From contig JAGVUB010000018.1 in assembly GCA_019136515.1 (NCBI GenBank), positions 1 through 64,000 of the forward strand: DNA of 64,000 nucleotides. Direction: 5' to 3'. The first letter of the stretch is position 1. Each line of letters opens with the position of its first letter. A program made the position numbers and the translations under genes. Shown piece after piece: positions 41,358 to 49,594 of the stretch. The notes beneath the pieces were generated by a model, which did not search any database, was not told where the DNA came from, and saw only the letters and a program-made list of their open reading frames with translations. Source of the DNA: Verrucomicrobiota bacterium (lineage in GTDB: Bacteria; Verrucomicrobiota; Verrucomicrobiia; Opitutales; Opitutaceae).

Positions 41358-41887
41358 TCCCCAGCGTCAAGAGCCAGCGAGACTCCCCGTTTGCGAAGCT
41401 CGGCGACAGCATGCTGAACATCTGCAGGGCCGATTTTTCGCTCCATCCTGTAGAACGACCAGCCGAGTGCTGGATCGCGGATCACGGATCCATCAGCAGC
41501 AAAACCGAACTTCGAGTAGAACTGGATATTCCGCTCCAGTGCGAGAAGCCCAGCATCAAGAGGAAGCTGCCCTTGATCGAGCATCGCGAACCGCGCGAGT
41601 ACCAGTGCGGAACCAAATCCTTTCCCGCGATGCACCGCATCGACGCAATCAGACACCAAGAGAACAAGTGATTGGTGCGGAAATTGAACCCCGCCAAACC
41701 CGACCACATTGGTTCCGCACTGAAGCACCAGCATCGTGGACAAATTCGCCTCGATACCACGCACCCAGGTCCGGACCTCGTTCGGTTTTGCCCCGAACTC
41801 CCGATGCAGGACACCGTAAACCGCATCCATATCTTCCCATCGGGCAAAGCGGACCACAGGGGCGGGATGTTGATCGATGCTTCCCAT
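41354..41887 (-). CDS. GNAT-family N-acetyltransferase, lower G+C
   Basis: 177 aa. The acetyl-CoA pyrophosphate loop is AVHRGKGFGSALV at about residues 85-97, followed by LEEAG-like ARFAMLDQG and a typical strand (NIQFYSKFGFAADG). N-terminus VVRFARWEDMDAVYGVLHREF fits GNAT. The acceptor substrate is unknown. The gene is lower in G+C than the window average and stands apart from ilvC, suggesting acquisition. Confidence 0.8.
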   Translation of the reverse strand: MGSIDQHPAPVVRFARWEDMDAVYGVLHREFGAKPNEVRTWVRGIEANLSTMLVLQCGTNVVGFGGVQFPHQSLVLLVSDCVDAVHRGKGFGSALVLARFAMLDQGQLPLDAGLLALERNIQFYSKFGFAADGSVIRDPALGWSFYRMERKIGPADVQHAVAELRKRGVSLALDAGE

Positions 41888-41963
41888 GGCCCCAGCTAGG
41901 GCACTCTCCGCTCCTCATGCAAACCTCCACAGCGCCGCGACGCGCAATCACCAATCACTGATA

Positions 41964-41996
41964 AACAAAAGGCGCGGCGATCGCTCGCCGCGCCTT
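41964..41996 (-). terminator. Intrinsic terminator of ilvC
   Basis: An 11-bp stem (AAGGCGCGGCG / CGCCGCGCCTT) with a six-nt loop lies downstream of ilvC on the minus strand; the transcribed strand ends in a T-rich stretch (TTTTGTTTAT). Confidence 0.85.
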
Positions 41997-42025
41997 GCGC
42001 AAAACTTGGGGGGAGAAACCGCGCC

Positions 42026-43051
42026 TCAGTAGGCGGCGGCGACACCCTTGATGTTCTTCTTGGCCATCCACGGCATCATGCCGCGCAGGTAGGTGCCGGT
42101 CTTCTCGATCGGGTGCTTGGCGCCCGCGGCGAGCAGCTTGTTGTAGTTCTTCAGGCCGCCCTTGTACTCCTTGACCCACTCCTTCACGAACTGGCCGGAC
42201 TGGATCTCCTTCAGGATCTTCTTCATCTCCTTCTTGGTGTCCTTGTTGATCACGCGCGGGCCGCGGGTGATGTCGCCGTACTTGGCGGTCTCGGAGATCG
42301 AGAAGCGCATGCCGGCGATGCCGGACTCGTACATGAGGTCGCAGATGAGCTTCAGCTCATGGAGGCACTCGAAGTAGGCCATCTCGGGCTGGTAACCGGC
42401 CTCGACGAGGGTCTCGAACCCGGCCTGCACGAGGGCGCTGGCGCCGCCGCACAGCACGGCCTGCTCGCCGAAGAGATCGGTCTCGGTCTCCTCCTTGAAG
42501 GTGGTCTGGAGCACGCCGGCGCGGGTCGAGCCGATGCCCTTGGCCCACGCGAGCGCGAGCTTCTTGGCCTGCTTCGACTTGTCCTGCGCCACGGCGATGA
42601 GGGCGGGCATGCCCTTCCCTTCGACGTAGAGGCGGCGGACCATGTGGCCGGGGCCCTTCGGGGCAACCATGATGCAGTCCACGTCCTTCGGGAGCTTGAT
42701 CAGGCCGAAGTGGATGGAGAGACCGTGCGAGAACAGCAGGCACTTGCCCTTGGTGAGGTTGGGGGCGATGTCCTGCTCGTAGACCGCGGCCTGCTTCATG
42801 TCGGGCAGACCGACCATGATGACATCGGCGCGGCGGACGGCCTCGGCGGTATCGACGACCTCGAACCCCTTCTCCTCGGCCACCGCGCGGGACTTGGAAC
42901 CGGGATACAGGCCGATGATGACCTTGCAGCCGCTGTCCTTGAGGTTCAGCGCATGGGCATGGCCCTGGGACCCGAAGCCGAGGACGGCGAGGGTCTTGTT
43001 CTTGAAGACGCCGAGATCGGCGGCGGAGTCGGTGTAGACTTTGGCAGGCAT
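42026..43051 (-). CDS. ilvC: Ketol-acid reductoisomerase IlvC (class I)
   Basis: 341 aa, the short class I length. Converts 2-acetolactate or acetohydroxybutyrate to dihydroxy acids in Val/Leu/Ile synthesis with NAD(P)H and Mg2+. NADPH motif [17 protein letters not shown]; catalytic region includes [28 protein letters not shown] and [29 protein letters not shown] heptamer array lies in the 79 nt upstream, between it and ilvH. Confidence 0.97.
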   Translation of the reverse strand: MPAKVYTDSAADLGVFKNKTLAVLGFGSQGHAHALNLKDSGCKVIIGLYPGSKSRAVAEEKGFEVVDTAEAVRRADVIMVGLPDMKQAAVYEQDIAPNLTKGKCLLFSHGLSIHFGLIKLPKDVDCIMVAPKGPGHMVRRLYVEGKGMPALIAVAQDKSKQAKKLALAWAKGIGSTRAGVLQTTFKEETETDLFGEQAVLCGGASALVQAGFETLVEAGYQPEMAYFECLHELKLICDLMYESGIAGMRFSISETAKYGDITRGPRVINKDTKKEMKKILKEIQSGQFVKEWVKEYKGGLKNYNKLLAAGAKHPIEKTGTYLRGMMPWMAKKNIKGVAAAY

Positions 43052-43061
43052 GGTGAAAAGG

Positions 43062-43096
43062 GTTTCGAGTTTCGTGTTTGGGGTTTCGTGTTGGAG
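43062..43096. repeat. Heptamer array between ilvH and ilvC, 5 units
   Basis: Units GTTTCGA, GTTTCGT, GTTTGGG, GTTTCGT, GTTGGAG in phase. This is an A/T-richer motif (minus strand ACGAAAC) than the CCACYG arrays, but with the same 7-bp period and low copy number. It occupies the leader of ilvC on the transcribed strand. Confidence 0.8.
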
Positions 43097-43130
43097 AAAC
43101 GGTGGCAGGGCGGACGCGTCGCGCGGCTCC

Positions 43131-43601
43131 TCAGCGGCTCAAGGCCAGCTTGCCCGTGCGGGCGAGGTCGATGATGCCAAACTGGGCGACCAGTTCGAGA
43201 AAGGCATTGGTCTTCCCGCAGTCGCCGGTGATCTCGATGATGACGTCCTCCTTCGCGACATTGATGATCTTCGCCCGGAAGATGTCGCAGATCTGGAGGA
43301 TCTCGGAGCGGGTGTGGCCGTCGGCCTTGACCTTGACGAGGATGAGCTCGCGCTCGACCGCCTGGCCGGCGGTGTAGTCGATCACGTCGACCACGTTGAC
43401 CAGCTTGCGCAGCTGCTTGGTGATCTGGTCGAGCGTCTCGTCGTCGCCGCGCACGATCGTGGTGATGCGGGAGAGCGCCGGGTCGTGGGTGGGCGCGACG
43501 TTGAGCGAATCGATGTTGAATCCACGCCCGCTGAACATGCCGGCCACGCGCGCCAGAACACCGAACTTGTTTTCAACGAGAGCGGAAAGCGTGTGTCGCA
43601 T
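43131..43601 (-). CDS. ilvH: Acetolactate synthase small subunit
   Basis: 156 aa. ACT domain with [20 protein letters not shown] and [18 protein letters not shown], then a second regulatory domain ([19 protein letters not shown]). It makes the acetohydroxyacid synthase holoenzyme sensitive to valine. The catalytic subunit gene (ilvB) is not in the window, so it is elsewhere or just outside the order. ATG 43601 gives [12 protein letters not shown], the canonical start. Confidence 0.95.
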   Translation of the reverse strand: MRHTLSALVENKFGVLARVAGMFSGRGFNIDSLNVAPTHDPALSRITTIVRGDDETLDQITKQLRKLVNVVDVIDYTAGQAVERELILVKVKADGHTRSEILQICDIFRAKIINVAKEDVIIEITGDCGKTNAFLELVAQFGIIDLARTGKLALSR

Positions 43602-43770
43602 GATGCGTGGCGTGGATGCGGTGACGTGCGCGGATTGGTCTGGTGCAGGGAGCGGTGAGGCGGTCGCCGGAGTCCGGCAGCCGGAAATGGTTCGCGCATG
43701 TGAACCGACGCCCCCGCCCGTGGTCAATGCCGATTCGAGGTGCGGCGCCCCGCGTCTCCGCCTCCGCACA

Positions 43771-43802
43771 CCGGACGGATTGCGCGAGACGAGCCCGTCC
43801 GG
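43771..43802. other. Intergenic hairpin
   Basis: CCGGACGG and CCGTCCGG form an 8-bp stem with a 16-nt loop near the 3' end of the convergent hypothetical gene (stop 43819). It lacks a T run, so factor-dependent or incomplete termination is more likely. Confidence 0.4.
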
Positions 43803-43818
43803 ACAGCTCCTGCGCCGC

Positions 43819-44418
43819 TCACGCCTCCGGTGGTCGCTCCGTTTCCGGTAGCGGAGCCGGTGTCGCTGGTTCCGCGCCCGGCGCCGGTGCCGCGGCTGCC
43901 GGTGGGACCTCCGGTGTCTTCTTCGGCTCGCCCACCAGCACGCCGAGCTGCTGCTGCACCTTCACGAAAAACTCCGGCGTGAGGTCACCCACCGGCACTT
44001 CGTAGAGCTGCTTGGTCTTCGCATGCTCGTAGAGCCGGCGCGCGCGGTCGGCCGTGAGCCCCTTCGGGCGCAGCAGCTTCTTGCGCTCCAGCATGAGCGC
44101 GAGGAACTGCACCAGCGGCGTGTTCTCCTCGCTCAATTCGACCGCCGGGTCGCACAAGGTCGTGAACAGGCTCTCGGCGCCGAGCTTGAGGTTGCGCTCC
44201 GGGTTCTCCTCCTTCGCCCGCGGTTTGAACACATGCACCCACCGGCAGATCGTGTGTTCCGGCACGGCGAACTGCGGCTCGGCCGTCGCCAGCAGGTCCC
44301 AACGCGCCACCGCCCCGGCCGCATCGTGCCCCAGGAAACTGACCACGCGGTCGCCCTCCTGGAAGGCCGCACCGGTCGCGGCGCACTGCGTCGAGCTGGG
44401 CTGGAGGATGAGATCCAT
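43819..44418 (-). CDS. Conserved hypothetical protein
   Basis: 199 aa, soluble. The N-terminus has a small Cys/Gly motif (STQCAATGAAFQEGDRVVSFL) of the type seen in planctomycete/verrucomicrobial hypotheticals, followed by CRWVHVFKPRAKEENPERNL, a helical domain and a Pro/Ala-rich tail. No catalytic motif recognised. Starts 48 nt from the divergent phosphatase gene. Confidence 0.7.
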   Translation of the reverse strand: MDLILQPSSTQCAATGAAFQEGDRVVSFLGHDAAGAVARWDLLATAEPQFAVPEHTICRWVHVFKPRAKEENPERNLKLGAESLFTTLCDPAVELSEENTPLVQFLALMLERKKLLRPKGLTADRARRLYEHAKTKQLYEVPVGDLTPEFFVKVQQQLGVLVGEPKKTPEVPPAAAAPAPGAEPATPAPLPETERPPEA

Positions 44419-44466
44419 GGAAATTTGTTTACTTCGCCCCCGCCGCGAAGCTAGCTCAAATCCCGT

Positions 44467-45135
44467 TTGACCACCGGTCGTCTCATCGCCGTCGGGGACA
44501 TTCACGGTTGCGCCGTCGAATTCGCCGAACTCCTCGACAAGCTGCAGCTCCAGCGTGGCGACCGCCTCGTCCTGCTCGGCGATCTGATCAACCGCGGTCC
44601 CGACTCGCGTTTGGTCCTCGACCTCGCCCGCTCCGCCCGCGCCCGCTGCCTGCTCGGCAACCACGAGCTGCGCCTGCTGCGCTCCCGTCGCCGCGCCGAT
44701 CCGGCCTTCCTGCGCGCGGAGGACCGCGCCACCATCGCCCTCCTACGGCCCGCCGACTGGGATTTCCTCGCCGCGATGCCGCTCACGCATTTCGACGCGG
44801 ACCTCAACACCGTCTTCGTCCACGGCGGATTCCTGCCCGGCCAACCGTGGGAGCACCAGCCCGCCGAGGTCGTCACCCGCATCCAGGTGGTCGATGCGCA
44901 GGGCCGGGCCCGCAAGCGCACCGAGAGCCCCGGCTCGCCGCTCTGGGTCGATTTCTGGAGCGGCCCGCCCTTCGTCGTCTACGGCCACACGCCCCGCCCC
45001 GCCGTCCACAAGCTCAAGTGGTCGCTCGGCCTCGACACGGCCTGCGTCTACGGCGGCTACCTTTCCGCCTACATCCTGCCCGAACGCCGGCTTGTGCAGG
45101 TGAAGGCCAGACGTCGATATTGGAACAACTCATGA
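44467..45135 (+). CDS. Calcineurin-like phosphatase (ApaH/PrpE-like)
   Basis: 222 aa from a TTG; no upstream ATG or GTG fits. Metal motifs: AVGDIHGCAVEF, LLGDLINRGPDS, LLGNHELRLLR, VFVHGGFLPG and VVYGHTPRP, matching symmetrical dinucleotide tetraphosphatase or serine/threonine phosphatase relatives. The TTG start may limit expression. The stop overlaps the next ATG (ATGA), so it is translationally coupled to the isochorismatase-like gene. Confidence 0.85.
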   Translation: MTTGRLIAVGDIHGCAVEFAELLDKLQLQRGDRLVLLGDLINRGPDSRLVLDLARSARARCLLGNHELRLLRSRRRADPAFLRAEDRATIALLRPADWDFLAAMPLTHFDADLNTVFVHGGFLPGQPWEHQPAEVVTRIQVVDAQGRARKRTESPGSPLWVDFWSGPPFVVYGHTPRPAVHKLKWSLGLDTACVYGGYLSAYILPERRLVQVKARRRYWNNS

Positions 45136-45689
45136 CCGACTCCCCCCTCGCCCGCGCCCTCCTGCTCGTCGTCGACCTGCAGCAACCGTTCCTCGCCGCG
45201 ATCCCCGGCGCCGACGCCCTGGTGCGCCGCACCTCGCTCGCGCTCGCCGCCGCACGCGGCCTCGGCCTGCCGGTCGCGTTCACCGAGCAGGTGCCCGCCA
45301 AGCTCGGGCCCACCCGACCCGAACTGCTCGCGCTGTCCGGCGACCAGCCGGTCGTCTTCGCCAAGGACGCCTTCTCCGCCCTCGACTCCGAGGAGCTCCA
45401 GGCCTTCCTCGCCCAGCGCAAGATCGAGCACGTCCTGCTCGCCGGCATCGAGACGCCCATCTGCATCTACCAGACCGCGCTCGGCCTGCTCGGCACCGAG
45501 CGCCAGGTCACGCTGCTCACCGACACCCTCGGCGGTCGCCGGCCCGAGGACGGCGCCGCCGCCCTCGCCTATCTCGCCCGCCAGGGCTGCCACCCGCTGC
45601 CCGTCGAGACCGTCTTCTACAGCCTGCTCGGGACCACGAAGCATCCGTTCTTCCGCGACTACACCAAGCTCGTGAAGCAGCACGCCTGA
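45132..45689 (+). CDS. Isochorismatase-like (YcaC/nicotinamidase-type) hydrolase
   Basis: 185 aa. The cysteine-hydrolase triad is present: Asp in LLLVVDLQQPF, Lys in PVVFAKDAFSA and Cys in AGIETPICIYQTA. The fold cleaves amides or vinyl ethers; here the exact substrate is undetermined. Co-translated with the phosphatase upstream. A short heptamer array follows its stop. Confidence 0.85.
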   Translation: MTDSPLARALLLVVDLQQPFLAAIPGADALVRRTSLALAAARGLGLPVAFTEQVPAKLGPTRPELLALSGDQPVVFAKDAFSALDSEELQAFLAQRKIEHVLLAGIETPICIYQTALGLLGTERQVTLLTDTLGGRRPEDGAAALAYLARQGCHPLPVETVFYSLLGTTKHPFFRDYTKLVKQHA

Positions 45690-45690
45690 G

Positions 45691-45718
45691 CCTCCGCCCA
45701 CCGTCTACTGTCCACCGC
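45691..45718. repeat. Short heptamer array, 4 units
   Basis: CCTCCGC, CCACCGT, CTACTGT, CCACCGC in phase, directly between the isochorismatase stop and the ATG at 45724. Same CCACYG family as the long array near 17.9 kb, in the same orientation. It replaces a normal Shine-Dalgarno region. Confidence 0.8.
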
Positions 45719-45723
45719 CGCCC

Positions 45724-46704
45724 ATGCCCCAGCTCACCGTCCAGGAACTCCGCGCGCTCAACCGCGCCGGCAACCCCACCTTCTCCGGCGTCTACGTGCT
45801 CCGCAAGGTCGCGCACAAGACGGCCAAGAACGACAACGCCTTCCTTTCCGTCGAGCTTGGCGACCGCACCGGTTCGTTCAACACGACGATCTTCGGCGAC
45901 AACCCTGCGTTTCCCCTCCTCAAGGCGGGCGCCGAGGGCGCGGTCGTGCGCGTCGAAGGCAAGCTCGACTACTTCCAGGAGCGCCTCTCGCCCAAGCTCA
46001 CCCGCCTCGAGATCGTCCCCGAGGCCGAGCTCGCCGCCCAGCCCGACCTGCTCGGCTCGCTCGTCGAGTCCGCACCCGAGGACGCCGCGGCGCTCTGGAC
46101 CGAGTTCCAGTCGCACATCGCCGCCATCACCCAGCCCGAATTGCGCAGCACCGTGCAGGCCGTGTTCGAGGAGATCGGCGATACCTTCCGTACCTCGTCG
46201 GCCGCCATCGCGATGCACCACGCCTACCGCGCCGGCCTGCTCGAGCACACCACGCACATGGCCCGCGCCGCCCGGGCGCTCCTGCCGCTGTACCCGGAGA
46301 TCCACGCCGACCTCGCCCTCGCCGGCATCCTCCTGCACGACATCGGCAAGACCATCGAGTACGAGACCGGCCTGGCCATCCGCAAGAGCCGCCGCGGCCT
46401 GCTCCAGGGTCACGTCGTCCTCGGCTACCAACTCGCCCGCAAACACGGCCTCAAGCACAAGCTCCCGGCCGATCTCCTCGAGCGGCTGGAGCACATCATC
46501 CTCAGCCATCAGGGCGAACTCGAGTGGGGTGCCGCCGTCATGGCCGCCACGCCCGAGGCCGTCTTCGTCTCCATGGTCGACAACCTCGACGCGAAGATGG
46601 GCATGGTCCAGCGCGCCCTGCGCAACGCCGGCGAGGCCGACGAGTTCTCCGAATATCTCCCCGGCCTGAAGGCGCCCGTGCTCGTCCGCCCGCCCCAAGC
46701 GTGA
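45724..46704 (+). CDS. YhaM-like 3'-5' exoribonuclease (OB + HD)
   Basis: 326 aa. An N-terminal OB fold (FSGVYVLRKVAHKTAKNDNAF) is followed by an HD domain with HAYRAGLLEHTTHMA, ILLHDIGKT (His205, Asp206), GHVVLGYQ and ILSHQGELEWG. This layout is that of Bacillus YhaM and staphylococcal CBF1. Expected to degrade short RNA or single-stranded DNA. The region before ATG 45724 is a heptamer array and lacks a visible RBS. Confidence 0.88.
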   Translation: MPQLTVQELRALNRAGNPTFSGVYVLRKVAHKTAKNDNAFLSVELGDRTGSFNTTIFGDNPAFPLLKAGAEGAVVRVEGKLDYFQERLSPKLTRLEIVPEAELAAQPDLLGSLVESAPEDAAALWTEFQSHIAAITQPELRSTVQAVFEEIGDTFRTSSAAIAMHHAYRAGLLEHTTHMARAARALLPLYPEIHADLALAGILLHDIGKTIEYETGLAIRKSRRGLLQGHVVLGYQLARKHGLKHKLPADLLERLEHIILSHQGELEWGAAVMAATPEAVFVSMVDNLDAKMGMVQRALRNAGEADEFSEYLPGLKAPVLVRPPQA

Positions 46705-46791
46705 CCGTTGCTGCGACACTCCGCCGCTCGCCCGACCGGAGCATTGGTCCGGCGGCGCATCGCTCCCACAACGACGCGGTGCCGCTCCGCG

Positions 46792-47832
46792 TCAGCCCTT
46801 CAGCTCCCCGTCGTCCTCCGCCGGCTCTCGTTCCGCCGGCGTATCCGGCGGGCCGAGCCAGCGCAGCCAGTTCTCGCCGTTGAACAGCGGCAGCAGGCAG
46901 AGCAACCCCACGAAGGTCAGGCCGAGCACCGCGTAGCCGGTGGCGTCGTGGAAACTGCCGCTGATTGACTCGCTCCCGTGGCTGTAGGCCCAGCCGGTGA
47001 GGAAGAAGCTGCGGAGCAGATTCGTCAGGATCGCCAGCCCCAGCGCCGCGCCGATCAACAGAATCTTCTTCCACCAGCGCTCCAGAAACACCGCAGCCAG
47101 AAAGGCGCCGGTGAACAAACACGCCGTGAGCGAGCGCACCCCCGAGCAGGCGTCCTCCACGCCCACGCGCTGGTCGTCCGGCAGCAACAGTGTGCTGCCT
47201 TCGCGGATCAACGGGTAGCCGAGCGTGTTGAAGACGAAGGTCACAATCTCGGCGATCTTGCGCTGGAGAAACAGGCTGAGCTGGTTCTCCACCGCGGTGA
47301 CCAGCGGCGCCGAGATCATCCAGATCAGCGCCGGGAACACGAATTGCGCCACCAGCACCAAACGCGCGTCCGCCCCGAAGATCCGCCAACCGGTGGGCAA
47401 CGGCCCCTCGCCCACCCGCCCCTGCGGCGTATTGAAATAGAGCAGCCCAAGCAGGATCCCGGCGAAACCGATCGCCATCGCCAGCGAGCCCGGCTGCGTC
47501 ACACCGGCACCGGCCCTGTACAGCGCGCCCAACAGGAAGAAGACGCACCCCGCCCCCAGCACGACGCCGAAGAACAGCGCCACGCCCCGTCGCCACCACA
47601 CCGGCAGCGGGCTCTCGCCCGTCGCGCGCAGCGCCGCCTTCGTCCGCGGCCATCGGTCGAGCACCACGAAGCCGACAAAGAACGGCACCAGCCAGCCGAA
47701 CATGTACTCCGGCTTCAGCCGCCACCAGTGCATCTGGTCGAGCACGATCACGATCGCGAACACCCCGGCCACGCACAGCGCGGCCACGAACTCGCCGGGG
47801 ATCACGGTGCGGCGTCGCAAGATTCGGGACAT
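46792..47832 (-). CDS. Exosortase/archaeosortase-family transpeptidase
   Basis: 346 aa, multiple TM segments. The catalytic residues of the exosortase family are all visible: Cys229 in VEDACSGVRSLTA, Arg274 in ILTNLLRSFFL and His295 in SFHDATGY. Exosortases process PEP-CTERM-tagged secreted proteins in bacteria that make exopolysaccharide. No PEP-CTERM protein or EpsI-like partner is encoded nearby, so it acts on targets elsewhere. ATG 47832 begins MSRILRRRTV. Confidence 0.9.
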   Translation of the reverse strand: MSRILRRRTVIPGEFVAALCVAGVFAIVIVLDQMHWWRLKPEYMFGWLVPFFVGFVVLDRWPRTKAALRATGESPLPVWWRRGVALFFGVVLGAGCVFFLLGALYRAGAGVTQPGSLAMAIGFAGILLGLLYFNTPQGRVGEGPLPTGWRIFGADARLVLVAQFVFPALIWMISAPLVTAVENQLSLFLQRKIAEIVTFVFNTLGYPLIREGSTLLLPDDQRVGVEDACSGVRSLTACLFTGAFLAAVFLERWWKKILLIGAALGLAILTNLLRSFFLTGWAYSHGSESISGSFHDATGYAVLGLTFVGLLCLLPLFNGENWLRWLGPPDTPAEREPAEDDGELKG

Positions 47833-47987
47833 GGGGGCAGAGCAGAGCGACCGTCTCCGGGCGCCGCAAGGCCGAAGCGGCCGGGGAAGCACCCGGTCCC
47901 CGCCGCAGCGTCGGCCCGCAAGTCGATCCCGCCCCGGCCCCAATTGACACCCCGCCCACCCCGCCCGTACCTTCCGCTTCTTCCGAC

Positions 47988-48500
47988 ATGCAGCACCTTC
48001 ACGCCTACTGGCGCATGGAATACATCGAGGCGCCCAAAGACGCACCCGACGCCAACCCCTTCGCCTCCCTCCCCAAGCTCGGCGACGACCGCGCCGCCCT
48101 CATCGTCCACCGTGGCGCCGCGCACTACATCGTCCTCAACCGTTTCCCGTACAACGCCGGCCACCTCCTCGTCGTCCCCTACCGCGAGGTCGCCGAACTC
48201 GAGGCCCTCACCACCGCCGAACGCGACGAGTTGATGGCCCTGATCGTCCTCGGCAAACGTATCCTCCAAGCAGGCCTCAAACCCGACGGCTTCAATATCG
48301 GGTTCAACCTCGGCGCCGCCGCCGGTGCCGGCATCCCGAAACACCTCCACGCCCACATCGTCCCCCGCTGGTCCGGCGACACCAACTTCATGCCCGTCGT
48401 CGGCCAGACACGCGTGCTCCCGCAGTCGCTCGCCGCGATGTACGACCGCCTCCATGCCGTCGCCCGCGACCTCGCCGCCCACCAGCCCCCCGCCGCCTGA
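47988..48500 (+). CDS. HIT-domain nucleotide hydrolase (AP4A phosphorylase-like)
   Basis: 170 aa. The HIT catalytic string is KHLHAHIVPRW with His119, His121 and His123; the N-terminal part (AALIVHRGAAHYIVLNRFPY) fits diadenosine polyphosphate hydrolase relatives of the Rv2613c type. Acts on nucleotide phosphoesters. It overlaps no neighbour but leads into phoH after 19 nt. Confidence 0.88.
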   Translation: MQHLHAYWRMEYIEAPKDAPDANPFASLPKLGDDRAALIVHRGAAHYIVLNRFPYNAGHLLVVPYREVAELEALTTAERDELMALIVLGKRILQAGLKPDGFNIGFNLGAAAGAGIPKHLHAHIVPRWSGDTNFMPVVGQTRVLPQSLAAMYDRLHAVARDLAAHQPPAA

Positions 48501-48519
48501 TCCGCCGCCCCGCCGTTCG

Positions 48520-49479
48520 ATGCCGACGAAAACGCTCAGTTTCCCCAACGCCCGCCACCTCCACCAGCTCTACTGCGGCCGCGCGACCAACCTCGCGCTC
48601 GTCGAGCAGCAGCTCGGCGTCACCCTCGCCACCCGCGAGGAGTGGCTGAAGCTCGACGGCGAGGAAGCCGCGGTCGCCCGCGCCGAGGCGTTCTTCCACT
48701 TTCTCGACCACAGCCGCGCTCAGGGTCTGGTCCTGCGCCAGCCCGACTTCGCCAAGTTCCTCGATGGTTTCGCCCGCGGCGAGGAGGCCAAGCTCCGCGC
48801 CCTGCTCGACGAACCCCTCGTCATCGCGACCAACCGCCGCAGCATCGTCCCCAAGACTCTCGGACAGAAGCTCTATCTCCAGGCGATCCAGGCCAACCCG
48901 GTCGTCTTCGGCATCGGCCCGGCCGGCACCGGCAAGACCTACCTCGCCGTCGCCTCCGCCATCTCCGCCCTGCTCAAGAACCAGGTGCAGAAGATCATCC
49001 TCGCCCGCCCCGCCGTCGAGGCCGGCGAAACCCTCGGTTTCCTCCCCGGCGATCTGCGCGAGAAGATCCTGCCCTACCTGCGCCCGCTCTACGACGCCAT
49101 GCACGACATGCTCGACCGCGAGGATGTCGCCAAACTCATGGAACGCGGCGCCATCGAGATCGCCCCGCTCGCCTACATGCGCGGGCGCACCCTCTCCAAC
49201 TGCTTCGCCATCCTCGACGAGGCCCAGAACACCACGCCCGAGCAGATGATGATGTTCCTCACCCGCCTCGGCGAGGAGTCGCGCATGGTCATCACCGGCG
49301 ACATCACCCAGATCGACCTGCCCCGCTCCAAGCAGTCCGGCCTCGCCCAGGCCCCGAAGATCCTCGCCGGGATCAAGGGCCTCGAGTTCCACCACTTCAC
49401 CGGCTCCGACGTCGTCCGCCACCCGCTCGTCCAACGCATCATCGAAGCCTACGAGCGCCACCAGAGCAGCGCCGGTTGA
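48520..49479 (+). CDS. phoH: PhoH-family ATPase
   Basis: 319 aa. Walker A GPAGTGKT at 133-140, [35 protein letters not shown] (Walker B) and [12 protein letters not shown] place it in the PhoH/YbeZ family. YbeZ binds YbeY and ribosomal proteins; ybeY follows two genes downstream. The start [11 protein letters not shown] is at 48520; the earlier in-frame sequence belongs to the HIT gene shadow. Confidence 0.95.
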   Translation: MPTKTLSFPNARHLHQLYCGRATNLALVEQQLGVTLATREEWLKLDGEEAAVARAEAFFHFLDHSRAQGLVLRQPDFAKFLDGFARGEEAKLRALLDEPLVIATNRRSIVPKTLGQKLYLQAIQANPVVFGIGPAGTGKTYLAVASAISALLKNQVQKIILARPAVEAGETLGFLPGDLREKILPYLRPLYDAMHDMLDREDVAKLMERGAIEIAPLAYMRGRTLSNCFAILDEAQNTTPEQMMMFLTRLGEESRMVITGDITQIDLPRSKQSGLAQAPKILAGIKGLEFHHFTGSDVVRHPLVQRIIEAYERHQSSAG

Positions 49480-49594
49480 ACCACCGACGCGGTCCTCCCC
49501 GCGGACCGTCTCCCGCCCCGCCCCTCTCCCCAGAACACTGCCTCTGCGCTCGACCCCTGCCGCAGGCCGTGCCAACTATTCCGCCCTTAGCCCG

